A stretch of DNA of 64,000 nt from contig JACDTU010000010.1 in assembly GCA_022376465.1 (NCBI GenBank), positions 1-64,000 on the forward strand. The letters run 5' to 3'. Under the pieces are notes generated by a model, which saw only the letters and a list, made by a program, of their open reading frames with translations, did not search any database and was not told the DNA's origin. Made by a program: the position numbers and the translations under genes. This DNA is from Cubamyces lactineus (Eukaryota; Basidiomycota; Agaricomycetes; Polyporales; Polyporaceae). This document shows, one piece after another, positions 23,373 to 38,234 of the stretch (its first letter is position 1; each line of letters starts with the position of its first letter).

Positions 23373-26300
23373 TCAAGCACGCGGTGGCATGCTGTACCGC
23401 CTGTCGTCCCTCCCGTATGGAGCCCTCGCATACGGCGGCGGCGAGCGCGGCGGAGGAGGCATCCTCGCGACCGAATCCGCTCGCCGGTCATATGGAGCAT
23501 ATCCTAGCACGTCTCGGTCCGGGTAATCCCTTTCACGAGCTCCGGGAGGACTGGGTGGGTACCTCGGGTCGTCATAGTACGCCCCACTAGGCGGGGGAGG
23601 CGGACTCCGCAGGCGGGGTGGGGGATAGTCAACGGGCGCACCTCGCGGGGGGTCGTCCGGATAGTAATATGGATCTTCACGAGCACGCTTCATGGGTGGG
23701 GGACGCATGTCGTCGCCCGCACCTCTCCGCCCGAGCGGGCTCGGGCTACGGGGGCGCACGCGCGAGTAAGAGGCAGGCGGGGGCGGGGGCTCGACGGGGG
23801 GATACCGACCGCGGTCTAGGTACGCCCTGTCTTCGGGATATGGGTCTGTCAGCCTAGAGCTGAGAGGACGTTCGTACGCCCGCGAGGTAGATGGCGGGGG
23901 CATATCTGGAGGATACGCCCCCCTCCGTTCGCGGTCTTCGCGAGTCTCCCACCCGGGCGGTGCAGCGTCCCGCTCAACGTATCGCGCGTCACGGTCGTAC
24001 TCGTGCGGGCGGTCCCAAGACCGTTCGTGCCAATCGTCGCCGTATACTCTCTGTTCTTCCCTCCAGTCCCTCGTGTACGAATGAGGCGGTTCGGCGGCCA
24101 TCCTGCGTCCAGCCTCGGGTTCTCTGTACGCCTCTCCAGCGGGAACCCAAGCCCTGTCCCTGTCCCGGTCGCGTGAAGGGTAGATTTCCGCAGGGGGAGG
24201 TGAGGGGCGGCGGTATGACAGACGGCTCTCCACAGCGCGCGAATGGACAGAGTCCACCTCCATCAGATCCTGACCAGCAGCGAGGGCAGGCGTGGGTGCG
24301 GGTGCGGGGCGACGTTCAGGTACGTATCGGTCGTCAGGGCCGGACCTGTAGGCGAGGCGTTCTCGTTCCCTGGGTTCACCAGCCGGACGAGTCTCACGGA
24401 TGTCAGGACGAACAGGAGAACGGCCCGGAGAAGGGGGCCTATATGACCGCTGGGTTTCATCACGAGTACCGGCAGGAGCAACAGAAGGAGCACGGTAGGA
24501 GCGCGATGGCGGGAGTGGTGGGTGTCCTCGGTCGCTACCAACCGGAGTCGTCGGACGTATGGTTCGATTCGCAGGCGTAAAGACGCGCTCTTCCGCACGA
24601 GTCACTGGACGCTCGGCGGTATGTTGCGGATGTACAACTTCGGGAAGGATGCTGCGAGATTCAGCAGGGCGTGGGACAGGGCGTTCGACAGGTAGGGGTA
24701 ACGGTCTCGAAGTTCGGTCATCAGACGAAGATCGTAGAGAACGGTCGTCAGGCCCAGTAGGATTTGACAAGCGTTCCTCCAAAGAGGGCGGCATATTGGC
24801 AGGCCGACTAAGTCGGTCTTCAAGGCGAGGTGCCGGTCTATCGTCCGATCTCACAGGAGGAGCACTGAGTCGTTCCTGCAGACTAGGGGGAGCACGGCTA
24901 ATGCGCTCTTCGAGAGGTACAGGACGCGTGTTGCGTTCCTCCACGTGCATAGGGCGAGTAGCACGCTCTTCCAGAAGAGGACGAGAAGGTACAGGATCGT
25001 GCTGACCAGCAGTAGCAGGAGCACGACTGATGCGAGTTTCGAGCAGATGTGGCCGGCGCTCTTCAGCAGTGACATCTCCAGGAAGAACTTGTGTACGCCT
25101 CGCTTCCACAGGTAGTGGAGCAGGACGTTCTGCGGTTACAGGAAGCAGGGCACGGTTGTCGTCAGTAGCACGAATAGGCTTTTCGACTAGCGTAGCGGGG
25201 GCCGACAAGCCAGGGTCACGGCGGTCGTCCACAGACCTGGCTTTCCTATCAGTGAGGGGAGGAGAGGCAGGATGGTGACGATCATCGACAGTTGTTCCAG
25301 ATCGGTCAAGATGAGGAAGACGGCGTTCCTCTACTCTCTCTGGCCGGTCATTGAACGTGGGCAGAGAAGGGGCTTGACGATCTTCCCTGGGCCTCACTTG
25401 ACGATCAGGGTCGGGAAGTGACGATGCATGTCGATCGTCAACAGTGGCAGGGAGGAGTCGCGCACTGCTATTATCGGCGGACACCGGTAAGGGGGCCACC
25501 TTATGACGCTCCTCGGGCAAGGCAGGACGAGGAACAGAAGGATCAGGAGGCGGTCGTACAATCGCGCGCTCTTCGCCCAGATTACGGTATGGACGGGGCC
25601 CAGGAGGACTCTTGTCACTCAGGCGAGGAGAGGTGAAGGAGGTTTCAGAGGCCTTGGAATCATAACGACGAGAAGGATGCCTTGGTTCGTGGCGGCGAGT
25701 ATCAGGAGAGAGCCGACGGCTGTCGGCAGTGCGAGGACGCTCATCGGTACGCCTGTCATCACGTGCTCGATTGGGCTCTTCGCATGCCCGGCTCCGTTCA
25801 CGGTCGACGCCCCTCTGCGAGTCGCGCTCCCTATCTCGCTCCCGTTCATACGTCCGTTGCTCTCTTGTGGGCAATGGGCGAGTAGTGTCGCCAGTGGCGA
25901 GACTTGGAGTTACAGTGTGGCTCGTCGGGGGTGATTCAGCGATATACCGGGTACTAGAACTGTTAGTCTCATGCCGCTGCTGCTGGCCTTCAACGCTACT
26001 GCGAGAGTTCCAAGAAGATCCCGAGACACGCATATCGCCTTTGCTGCTGAGCGATGGAACTTCAGCAGAGACGAGTTGACTCGAAGACATCGTAGCCACC
26101 CTAGAATCGTTTCGACCGGGCTTCTCGGGGCTTCGAAGACTAACAGGAACATGTTCAAGTCTCTGCAAGCCAGGAGGGTCCACACGAGATGGCTCATCGG
26201 CATCGGCATAGCGTTTCGCGCCTATATCGGTCGCAGCAGAATTGTCCAGCTTTGTCGGGCTAGCGCTCGTGCTATACCTGTGGCTGGAGCGTTTGCCAGG

Positions 26301-27147
26301 AGATGTCTGCAGATAAACTACGTATTAGAATGCGGTAATGTGGCAGAAACAGGGTAAGTGGTACATTAATCCTGGGTGACTCGCTCACCGAAGAGCGATG
26401 TGGAAGCTTCTTCGCACTATCCCTAGTCTGAGAAGGTGTGGGTGGAGCGACACGAGACGTAGGCTGACTCAGAGCATTCGCAGCAGCAGGAGCACCATTC
26501 TGCGCCTTAGCATGATCGTCAGAGAACAGAGTAAGACCAGGAGGAGAGACATCCGTAGGGATTTGCTCGGGGTGAGGAGGCACAACAGACGCTAGAGCAG
26601 GCTTCGGGCCAAGGTAGACACTAGCAAGAGCGGCAGGCTGAGGTATAGGACGAAAGAGCTCGTGCTGGTTCTTTTTGATTGTTTCTTTCAGTTTCTCCAG
26701 GATCTCTAGGTCATTCTGGCCGGGCGGAAGGACTTGCTGAGGTGGCACAGGGTTGACAGGCATAGTCTGTGGTTGGGACTGTGGTAGATGCGACTGAGGA
26801 TAGAAGTGAGGAGGCGAGTGTTGCGCGTTGAATGCGGAGCCAGCGATAGAAGACATGGTGTAGTTGTTGACAGCAGAGAAGGAAGAATGAGGACCATACG
26901 TGTCTTGGACCGCAGAGAGCGGATCCATGAGGCCGACTCCGATGTAAGAGCCGATTGGGGGGCTGACTGGGTAGGACAGGTGAGGCGAGATGAGGGCAGC
27001 CGCGGTCGCAGGGTCGTCTGCAAGTTGGGATGGGAGAAAGGAGCCCTCTGGGCCGTCTGTGAGGGTGGTCACTGTCCGCTCGCGAGGAGGTGCATTGTTG
27101 CGGCCCTTGCGCTTCTTGTTGGGTCTTGTCGCCATGTGTGGGTCCAC
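23373..27147 (-). CDS. Large disordered Arg/Pro/Glu-rich nuclear-type protein, function unknown
   Basis: Two exons, 27147-26389 and 26306-23373, give 3693 nt (1230 aa); a second Met 12 nt in (27135) would give 1226 aa. I do not recognise a domain. The N-terminus has a basic, NLS-like patch (NKKRKGR). Residues about 145-165 contain a predicted helix (NDLEILEKLKETIKKNQHEL). The rest is low complexity: RERDRERD-type charged runs, a long array of degenerate EER/DDR-Arg-Pro repeats, and a Pro/Tyr/Arg-rich C-terminus ending DDRRYSMPPRA. The composition resembles RNA-processing or chromatin scaffold proteins, but that is only a composition argument. Two long open exons with consistent phase make the gene itself secure. 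Divergent from KRS1. Confidence 0.85.
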
Positions 27148-27593
27148 CTGCCCTCAAAATATTTGGCCACCACGCTCAAGCGGCTGATCTAGCCGGCGCG
27201 TGTATTGCACGCCCAGCTCGCAACAATAGTGTAGGATGCCAGAAGAAGATATCCAAGACGCTAGGGAGGCTCAAGATAGTCTGGAGATGGTCGTGAAGAT
27301 GAAAGACGGTGGCCCGACGTCGGAGGCGTGCTTTCCATCGCCGCTATCATCTATGTTTGTTATCGCCCGTCAATCGCTTGTCCCAGCATTTCTTATTCGG
27401 TCACGCGTGACTAATCGGATTGAAGTCGTGGGAAGACGCACCCTAATAATCTAAGGGATGCTGTGACATATCGTGACTGGATGACGAGCGAAGCTAGTCG
27501 TGGGAATAGCCATTCCTGGGCGATCTACTTGCTGCAGGTGACTCGAATTCTAACGGCAGAAGAAAAGTTAAAGCTTGTGGCGAGCAGCGGTGG
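27148..27593. promoter_or_regulatory. Divergent promoter between the Arg/Pro-rich gene (-) and KRS1 (+)
   Basis: 446 bp between divergent start codons. No confident core motif could be assigned; defined by the flanking gene starts. Confidence 0.45.
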
Positions 27594-30158
<2,565 letters not shown>

Positions 30159-30173
30159 TGAGGGAGCGTGGTG

Positions 30174-30220
30174 GAAAGAAGGCGAATGGTCTGGAATATG
30201 CTCGAATAGGCAGTTCCGAA
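30174..30220 (+). promoter_or_regulatory. Step-type heat shock element array upstream of SSE1
   Basis: GAA triplets start at 30174, 30184, 30194 and 30204, and TTC starts at 30214: five HSF half-sites at exact 10-bp steps, with a further GAA at 30218. This matches step-type heat shock elements (nGAAn separated by 5 bp). It lies about 145-190 bp before the Hsp110 start codon, where an HSF1 site would be expected. Confidence 0.7.
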
Positions 30221-30363
30221 TCGGGCGGACACCAAATTTTGGGCGCGTAAAAGGTGGCAGAGAGCGTAAAGAGCGTACTCAACGCTCAATCGATCCTTTA
30301 CGCTTTCTCTCTTGTTACGACCCCCACCTTTCTTTCTCTTCCTCCCACTTTCACGTCCTCATC

Positions 30364-32926
30364 ATGTCCGTCGTCGGCATCGATTTCGGTGCTCTCCACA
30401 GCAAGGTGTGTCCGTCTTGCCCACCCACCCATCTCGCATAGATCGATTTACCTTTTCCGCGCAGATTGGTGTCGCGAGACACCGCGGTATTGACATTATC
30501 ATCAACGAGGTCTCCAACCGCCAGACCCCGTAAGTACTCAAGTCTCTTCAGGCCATATGCGTACGCTTACATCTTCACCAGTTCTCTCGTATCTTTCGGC
30601 CCCAAGCAGCGCGCTATCGGCGAGCCCGCAAAGACCCTAGAGATCTCCAACTTCCGCAACACCGTCGGCTCTCTCAAGCGTCTCATCGGTCGCACAATCA
30701 ACGACCCCGAGATTCAGGAAGTCGAGGCAAAATTCACCCATGTCAAGCTCGTCGACGCGAACGGCACCGTTGGCGTGCAGGTGCGTATACCCTCTCGATC
30801 GCGCTCACTCCAAGCAACCCCCTTACCCCACCCCCAGGTCAACTACCTTGGTGAGCAAAAGGTGTTCACCGCAACCCAGGTCGTCGCGATGTACCTCGGC
30901 AAGCTTCGCGATACTGCTGCCAAGGAGCTCAAGACTGGCGTGTCCGATATCGTGATCACTGTTCCCGGATGGTACACCGACATTCAGCGGCGAGCATTGC
31001 TCGATGCGGCCCAGATCGCAAACCTTAACTGCCTCCGCCTCATCAACGATACCACCGCCGTCGCGCTCGGTTACGGTATTACCAAGTCCGACCTTCCTGA
31101 GGCTGAGAACCCCCGTCACGTCGTCTTCGTCGATGTCGGCCACTCCAGCATGTCTGCCTCCGTTGTCGCCTTCTCCAAGGGTCAGCTCACTGTCAAGAGC
31201 ACGGCCTACGAGCCTCATGTCGGTGGTCGCGACATCGACTACGCTCTTCTCCAGCACTTCGCCGCCGAGTTCAAGGAGAAGTACAAGATCGATGTCCTCT
31301 CGAACCCGAAGGCCATCTTCCGTCTCGCCGCTGGCTGCGACAAGATCAAGAAGGTCCTGTCCGCCAACGCCGAGGCGCCGCTGAACGTCGAGTCGATCAT
31401 GAACGACATCGACGCCTCAAGCCGCCTTACCCGCGAGGAGTACGAGCAGCTCATCGCCCCCGTCCTCGATCGCCTCGAGGCGCCGCTCAAGCAGGCGCTC
31501 GCCGAGTCCGGCCTCACGCTCGAGCAGATTGACGCGGTTGAACTTATTGGTGGCTGCACGCGTATCCCTGCTGTTCGTGCCAAGATCCAGGCCGTCTTCC
31601 AGGGCAAGTCGCTCTCGACGACGCTGAACCAGGATGAGGCTGCGGCGCGCGGTGCGACATTCGCGTGTGCGATGCTCTCGCCCGTCTTCCGTGTTCGTGA
31701 TTTCTCTATCCATGACATCACCGCCTACCCGATCAAGGTCACGTGGGAGCGCCAGCCTGAGGACGAGGACACTGAGCTCGTCGTCTTCCCGCGCGGCAAC
31801 AACGTCCCCTCGACGAAGATCCTCACCTTCTATCGCAAGGCCGCGTTCGACATCGAGGCGCGCTACGCCGAGCCGGCGACGCTCCCTGGTGGCATCAACC
31901 CGTGGATCGCGCACTTCACGGCGAAGAGCGTCGAGCCGGCACCGAACGGTGACTACGCTGTCGTGAAGGTCAAGACGCGCCTGAATGCGCACGGTATCAT
32001 GTCGTTCGAGGGTGCGTACACGGAGGAGATCGAGGAGAAGGAGGAGCAGCCGATGCAGGTCGACGGCGCCGAGGGTGAGCAGCAGCAGCCCAAGAAGAAG
32101 AAGGTCGTCAAGAAGAAGGAAGTGCCCTTCGTCTGGAACGCGACCAGCCTTGACCCCTCTACGATCGAGAAGCTCAAGGAGCTTGAGGCGCAGATGCACG
32201 CTGCCGACAAGCTCGTACAGGACACCGAGGTATGTACATTAGCCTACTCGGCCAGATTTGACAGAACAAGTGCTGACTGTCCTACAGGAGCGCAAGAACG
32301 CCCTGGAGGAGTTCGTCTACGACACGCGTTCGCGCCTCGATGAGCGTTACGCGCCCTACGTCCAAGCTTCCGAGAAGGAGAAGATCCTTGTCGCTTTGCG
32401 CGAGGCCGAGGACTGGCTCTACTCCGAGGAGGGTGAGGATGCCACCAAGTCTGTGTACGTCGCGCGCATCGATGCGCTGCACGCACTGGCGGACCCTGTG
32501 ATTAACCGGTACAAGGAGGCGGAGCAGCGCACGCGGGTAGTCTCTGAGCTGCGCGAGACGATCAACAACTACATGTCGCAAGCGACGTCGGGCGACGAGC
32601 GCTTCGCGCACATCGAGGAGAAGGACAAGCAGTCGATCGTGGAGAAGTGCGCGACGATCCAGAAGTGGCTCGACGACCAGATGGCGCGGCAGAGCGAGCG
32701 CCCCAAGAACGTCGACCCGGCGTTCACGGCGGCGGAGGTGCTCAAGAAAAAGGACGAGATCATTTACTTCGCGACGCCCATCCTCACCCGCCCCAAGCCG
32801 AAGCCCAAGGTTGAGCCGACGGGCACTCCTGGCACGGAGACCCCCAAGACGGGGCAGCAGACTCCCCAGACGGAGGGCCAGGAGCAGAAGCAGGACAACG
32901 GTCCGGCTGAGATGGACGTCGACTGA
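30364..32926 (+). CDS. SSE1: Hsp110 chaperone / Hsp70 nucleotide exchange factor (Sse1-like)
   Basis: Cytosolic Hsp110 that acts as exchange factor for Hsp70 and holds unfolded clients. Five exons: 30364-30405, 30465-30529, 30582-30780, 30838-32229, 32288-32926 (2337 nt, 778 aa, phases fit). The actin-like ATPase domain starts MSVVGIDFGALHSKIGVARH and includes NDTTAVALGYGI, VFVDVGHSSMSASVVAF and VELIGGCTRIPAVR. The substrate-binding part follows, with the acidic and Lys-rich insertion (QPKKKKVVKKKE) and the extended C-terminal helical bundle typical of Hsp110 rather than Hsp70. It lacks the EEVD end of cytosolic Hsp70 and ends AEMDVD. A heat shock element array sits upstream. Co-oriented with KRS1 and the RBR ligase. 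Confidence 0.97.
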
Positions 32927-33404
32927 GCTGTGTGAAGCTCGCCGCTACCACTGCTATCGCCATAGGATGATGATGGATGGTACATGCATTGCGTATGCTT
33001 TGGGGACTGGTCTGCAGGCAGTATCTACTAGAGAAGAAAGTAATGTGTTGTAAGTAGATCCGCGTATTGTACTTTTGTTGCATCCGCTTTCGCTTTTAGA
33101 CATCATGCATCGTTTGCCTGGCAATGTATGACAACCATCGTGCATTTGTTTCTGCGAGCGCTGGTACAAACGTCTGTGAGCCTTGAGGCATGCTCGAGGC
33201 GTACCGGTGAAAGAAGGGACTATGATAGGCCATTGGCTCCGATTACTGTCCTACATTGAATTTGTAAGCGACATTCGAAGTCCGAAAGCCGCCGTCGTCA
33301 TACGGGCACGGCGGCACGCGCCCTTCTTGCCCGATCCGTAACGCTCGACTCTCATACTCTCCTACCTTCCACCACCACCTGCCACACCACGCCTTCACGC
33401 AACC
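32927..33404. other. Intergenic between SSE1 and the RBR ligase
   Basis: 478 bp. The left part should be the SSE1 3' UTR and the right part the promoter of the RBR ligase, whose 5' leader is CT- and CA-rich (about 33340-33400). No other feature seen. Confidence 0.5.
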
Positions 33405-35459
33405 ATGTCTTCAGACTACGAGATTTCAGACGAGGAAAACGAGTACTACGCATACGATGAGGAAGACGAGGAGATGGCCGACGCCGAGGAGGACGGTCAG
33501 TACTCCTCCCCTCCCTTAACCGCCCTGTTCCTAGTATCCCTGCATGCTGACTGTATGCTGCGCCTTGACAGGCTCCGCCTCTGAAATCGAAGTCGATGGT
33601 TTTGGCGGCGACTTCAAGGTCGCTGTTCGCAACGAGCGCAAGATCTACGAGGTCGAGTACTCGCCGCTCAGTCAGCCAGATGTCGAGAGGATCATGCAGG
33701 CAGACATAGACCACATCAGTAGTATCTTTGGCGTAGAGGTAGGTCCCCACAATCGGCCTTGTACTCGCACGCCCTGTTTACGAACGCTCTGGGCGCCCAG
33801 TCGTCAACAGCCGCTATCCTCCTACGGCACTTGAACTGGAACAAGGAGAAGCTTATCGAGAAGTACATGGACAATGCTTCCGCTGTAGGCGTCGCTGCAG
33901 GCGTGGAGCTCCCTCCTAGGGAGCCCTCACCGCCACCGACCAAGTCGTCGTCTAGTCGTCAGGCAACAACCGGGCCACAACGGACAACCAGACGCTCGTC
34001 TTCAGAGACAAAGGGCTCCAAGGGGAAGCGAGCAACACCGCCAATCGAAGAGAACGGCCCGTTCGTGTGCCCGATTTGTTTTGACGATTCGCAGACGGAG
34101 TTCCTTGCACTGTTGTGCGACCACAAGTTCTGTGCGAGCTGCTGGAAAGAGTACATCACCAGCAAGGTACGCACCGAGGCAGAATGTATGATCACCTGCA
34201 TGGCCGAGGGGTGCAACATCGCTGCCCCGGATCCCTTCGTCAACAAGGCGCTTGCAGACGATCGCGAAACGTGGTCCCGTTACCAGGAGCTTCTTGTGCG
34301 CCAGTTTGTATCGTGCATCCCACACCTCAAGTTCTGCCCGTACCCGTCCTGCACCTACACCGTCTCCTGCCCTTCCGCAGCGACCAAATCCTCACTGGCA
34401 CAGATCGTTCCGATCGTGACGTGCGGTGCGTCGCAAACGCATGTCTTCTGTTTTGGGTGCCCGATCGATGCGGACCACCGGCCGGTCGTGTGCGCGGTAG
34501 CGCGCATGTGGCTCAAGAAGTGCCAGGATGACAGCGAGACCGCCAATTGGATCAAGAGCAACACCAAGGAGTGTAGCAAGTGCCAGAGTACGATCGAGAA
34601 GAACGGCGGTTGCAACCATATGACTTGCAAGAAGTGCAAATACGAGTTCTGCTGGGTCTGCATGGGTAGGTTCAACGAACACGTCGTCATATTAGCCCAC
34701 GTTTATGCTCAATGGACCAGGGCCTTGGACGGAGCATGGTACGTCGTGGTACTCGTGCAATCGTTACGACGAGAAAGCGAGCGTCGAGGCTCGCGATGCT
34801 CAGACTCGTAGCCGAGCCTCTCTTGAACGTTACCTCCACGTGAGTTATTCGGCCTCAAACACTCTGCGATACGTTCGGATGCTGACACACTGCAGTACTA
34901 TAATCGGTGGGCCAACCACGAGCAGTCGGCGAAGCTGTCTATGGAGCTGTACGCGAAGACGGAAAAGAAGATGGAAGAAATGCAGATTACGTCCGAGCTC
35001 ACCTGGATCCAGGTCCAATTCATGAAGAAGGCGGTTGACATCGTGCACAAGTGCCGCATGACACTCAAGTGGACTTACGCGATGGCTTACTATCTTGCCC
35101 CTGGCAACCACAAGGAGCTCTTCGAGGACAATCAGCGGTATGTTTGTACACCTTCAGAGGCTGCAGGATGGGCGATTTACGTATCTTGCACATAGGGACC
35201 TCGAGAGGGCCGTTGAGGAGCTGTCGGAACTCATCGAAGCACCGATTGACCCGGAAACGATCATGACGCTTCGCCAGAAGGTGACCGACAAGACTGTACG
35301 TATAAATATACTATGCCTTCGCGTACTATTTATCGATCGTGCGTCTATTATTAGGTCTACGTCCAGAAGCGAAACGAAATCCTGTTGGAAGACACGGCCA
35401 AGGGCTACCTAGAAGAGCGATGGGCGTGGAACACCACCGTAGAGGGGTTCGAGGCCTGA
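33405..35459 (+). CDS. Ariadne-type RBR E3 ubiquitin ligase (ARI1/HHARI family)
   Basis: RING-between-RING ligase that takes ubiquitin from E2 onto a catalytic Cys before transfer. Seven exons: 33405-33495, 33572-33738, 33801-34665, 34721-34839, 34896-35137, 35196-35295, 35355-35459 (1689 nt, 562 aa, phases fit). Order: acidic N-terminus (SDEENEYYAYDEEDEE), UBA-like segment (IMQADIDHISSIFGVESSTA to LNWNKEKLIEKYMDN), RING1 (FVCPICFDD, LLCDHKFCASCWKEY), IBR, RING2 (ECSKCQSTIEKNGGCNHMTC, EFCWVCMGPW) and the C-terminal Ariadne helices ending AWNTTVEGFEA. The catalytic Cys in GGCNHM is residue 357 in this model, the number I recall for human HHARI. Confidence 0.95.
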
Positions 35460-37055
35460 TCGACTATCAACCAACCGCGCATTCATGCACGATCCTCGTA
35501 CACATACATTTTTCTCTATCCCTCCACGCTGCTCCCTCGTCGTACCATAGTCTTTCTCTTCGCTTCTCTCCATGTACTCGCACCCCATCTTCTCTGGCTC
35601 CCCGTTCTCCTGGATTCTCTACACGACCCCCTTGTCTCTCACGTCTACGTCTCCCACCCTCAGCTGACTCTCCCTATCTCTACCTCCCTCTTCCTGCACG
35701 CGCGTCGATTTGTGTATTACTCTGTGCAGCACCGTTACACCGTCGTTTTCCTTTGCAATGTACTACGTCCTTCATACGTCTCCTTTACATGCCTCCCGGA
35801 CCCCATACTGCCTGCTATCTGACACCTCATCACACAATGTAATCGGAGTTCTCATGTTCTTGCTTTTGATGCTGGTCCGCCGCGTCCTACACAATGGGCA
35901 TATTGCATCGCCCTGACTTACGCACCTCCGGCATATTACGTTTTCTCGTGGCTAGGGCAAATTCCCACTCATGGCCAGCAAGTAACATGGTGCCTATCGT
36001 CATATTGATTGCCACTCTGCACCGTCGACTTTGCATGGTACCGAGCGATTCGAAGTGGCAGATACGACGCGGCCTGCGGTCCCCGCCATGCTAACACATT
36101 CCATAACACGACAAAACAATGCACCTTCGAACGTCCACTCGCACAGGCTCGCACGAACCTAGCTAGACATTCAGGTTGAAATACTGAAGCCGAACAGCAA
36201 GATGGTGTAACTCCCTCTCCTGGCGTCAACAGAACTGCACCTCGCAGGATGGTGGAGGCCGACCAACGGGAAATCCAACGTCCAACGTACTACAACCTCA
36301 AGCTCAACAACATCACGGTCAACGTGCCAATATTTGCCAATTCTCGACGACCTAATACGTACGTACGGCGAGACAGGGCAGGGCGCACACGCCAGCAGCC
36401 CAGAAGACGCTGGCGGCCACCGGCATGTGGCAGCGTCTTCTATCGGACGTACGTTATATATAGGCGGGAGGGTGGAGAGTGAAATGTAAGGAGGTAGGTA
36501 GGTAGGTAGGTAGGTAGGTAGGTAGGCTGATACACGGGGATGAAAAACGGGAGGGTGAGGGGTGAAGGGTGTCGTGAGATCATCAGGGGTAGCTGAGGCA
36601 AGATAGAGAAGATGTATGGGGTTTTGTGATTTATAGGGCGATGCAGAAGAGGATCGTGTATTGGTTGATTGTATATATGATTCGATCGGAAGCAATTCGC
36701 GCAAGATATCGGGGTGGGATGAAAAGCATGACGGGTGGAGGGTAGGAAGGTGGAGGGGGAGTGAGGGCTGAGGAAAGGCTACAACACAACACACATACTC
36801 CGAATATCATCATGAGAACGAAACCGAGTCCGAGTCCAACAATGGCTCCCCCATCTGGGAAGTCTGGCGCAAGAAAAAACAAGTATGGAAGACGATGGCA
36901 AGAAGGGTGCACAAGCCGCGTCGTGAAGATCACAGGCTCAATTCTAGGGATTCCCCCTGGGAACAACCAACGTTGAAGAGATATATGAGATTGAGCCCAT
37001 CTTGATGATATGTCGCGGATACTGCGTCACCCTCGAGCACAATCCTATCGTCTTC
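35460..37055. other. 1.6-kb intergenic tract with a GGTA microsatellite
   Basis: 35470-35800 is strongly pyrimidine-rich on the plus strand, probably the 3' UTR of the RBR gene. 36493-36526 is a (GGTA)8 microsatellite. No coding region supported on either strand; the 3' UTR of the minus-strand gene ending at 37056 lies at the right end. Confidence 0.55.
36493..36526 (+). repeat. (GGTA)8 tetranucleotide microsatellite
   Basis: Eight perfect ggta units followed by gg. It is flanked by purine-rich sequence and likely to be length-polymorphic. Confidence 0.95.
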
Positions 37056-38234
37056 TTAGGCCTTCTCGCCCTCTACCTGCGTCTTCTCGTCCGCGCCAAC
37101 GGGCACGGCCTCCCTGTTGACAACGACGGTGTACTGCGGGGGCGGGACAAGGAGCTCCTCTGCGTCTTCGTCGAAAACAACGACATCGTATCCATCGTTG
37201 ACGCCATCATAGTCGGCGCTGCGACGGCTCGGGCCGCGTATAGCGCGAGCCGTGACAAGGACCATGACCCAGACCATACGGAGGAGTACACCGATACCAC
37301 ATCCTGTTCGATGGCGTTGTATGTTGATGTTACGCCGAGTGAGATTATCACGGATGGAAGCCACAACATGGCACGCAGAGATGGTAGCGGGGCATGGGAG
37401 ATTACATCCGTCAGTACGCTCGTCAAGTACATGACCTCCCCCGCCTGCTACGTCTGGAGCACGGCAGGCGGAAAGCAAAGATCTGAAAAGGAAGACGGCT
37501 CACCAAGGACGAATGCAACGGCACGACCCTCCCAGGGGCCAAGGACCATCAGGGCGTGATGAACCCTGCGCAAGAACGAGCCACGGTGGTGACGGAACCT
37601 GTGGCCACCGGGCCTAGCGACCCAACCGTCTTCGCCCTGGGCGAACGCAGGGCGAACAGGGGTGCCGATGAAAGGTAGAATGGATACCTTGTTGTCGGTG
37701 GGGATGGGCCTAGCGTGCACGGCGGGTATCTCACCGCCAGGGGGAGTGATAGGGAGGATGTGAACGAGGTTCTTGTCTGGCCCATTGATGGGACCACGGT
37801 AAGGGGTCACGGTAAGCTCATCGGGCGCAAAGCCGAACATGGCGCGGAACTTGTTGGAGACCTCGAGGGCCTTCTCGCGCAGCCTCTGGCAGAAGTGACG
37901 CCTGTTGCCGCCGCTGGAGTGGCTGATCATGGCATTGTGCTCGTTGTTGGCAACATGGCCGTGCATGAAGCCGACGCCGGGGGTGATCATCTCCACGGGG
38001 TGCGCGAGATGGGCGAGGTGGGCGTCGGCAGGGACGACGGCAGAGATAGGACCAGAGCCATAGTTGGAGAACTCTTGATGGGTGGTGACTACGACTCTAA
38101 GGGGTGACCCCGAGGCTGCAGAAGTAAATAAAAGATAGGAATGTGAGAACAGGGGTTGGTGGCACCAGCAAGAAAGAGAACGTACCGAGGGTGGCCCCGA
38201 GGATGACAAAAGCAGAGAGCGCAGACGTGCGCAT
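37056..38234 (-). CDS. Secreted/type I membrane protein of unknown function
   Basis: Three exons: 38234-38186, 38115-37504, 37303-37056 (909 nt, 302 aa, phases fit). The N-terminal signal peptide (MRTSALSAFVILGATLASGS) is interrupted by the first intron. The lumenal part is His-rich (HLAHLAHP, FMHGHVANNEHNAM) and has a conserved-looking core FCQRLREKALEVSNKFRAMF. One transmembrane helix (AVAFVLGCGIGVLLRMVWVM) is created by the second splice junction. It is followed by an Arg-rich stop-transfer segment and an acidic tail with LLVPPPQYTV, resembling a PPxY motif. I recall similar orphan proteins in polypores but no assigned function. The 200-nt second intron was chosen because it alone keeps the helix and the tail in frame. 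Confidence 0.75.
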
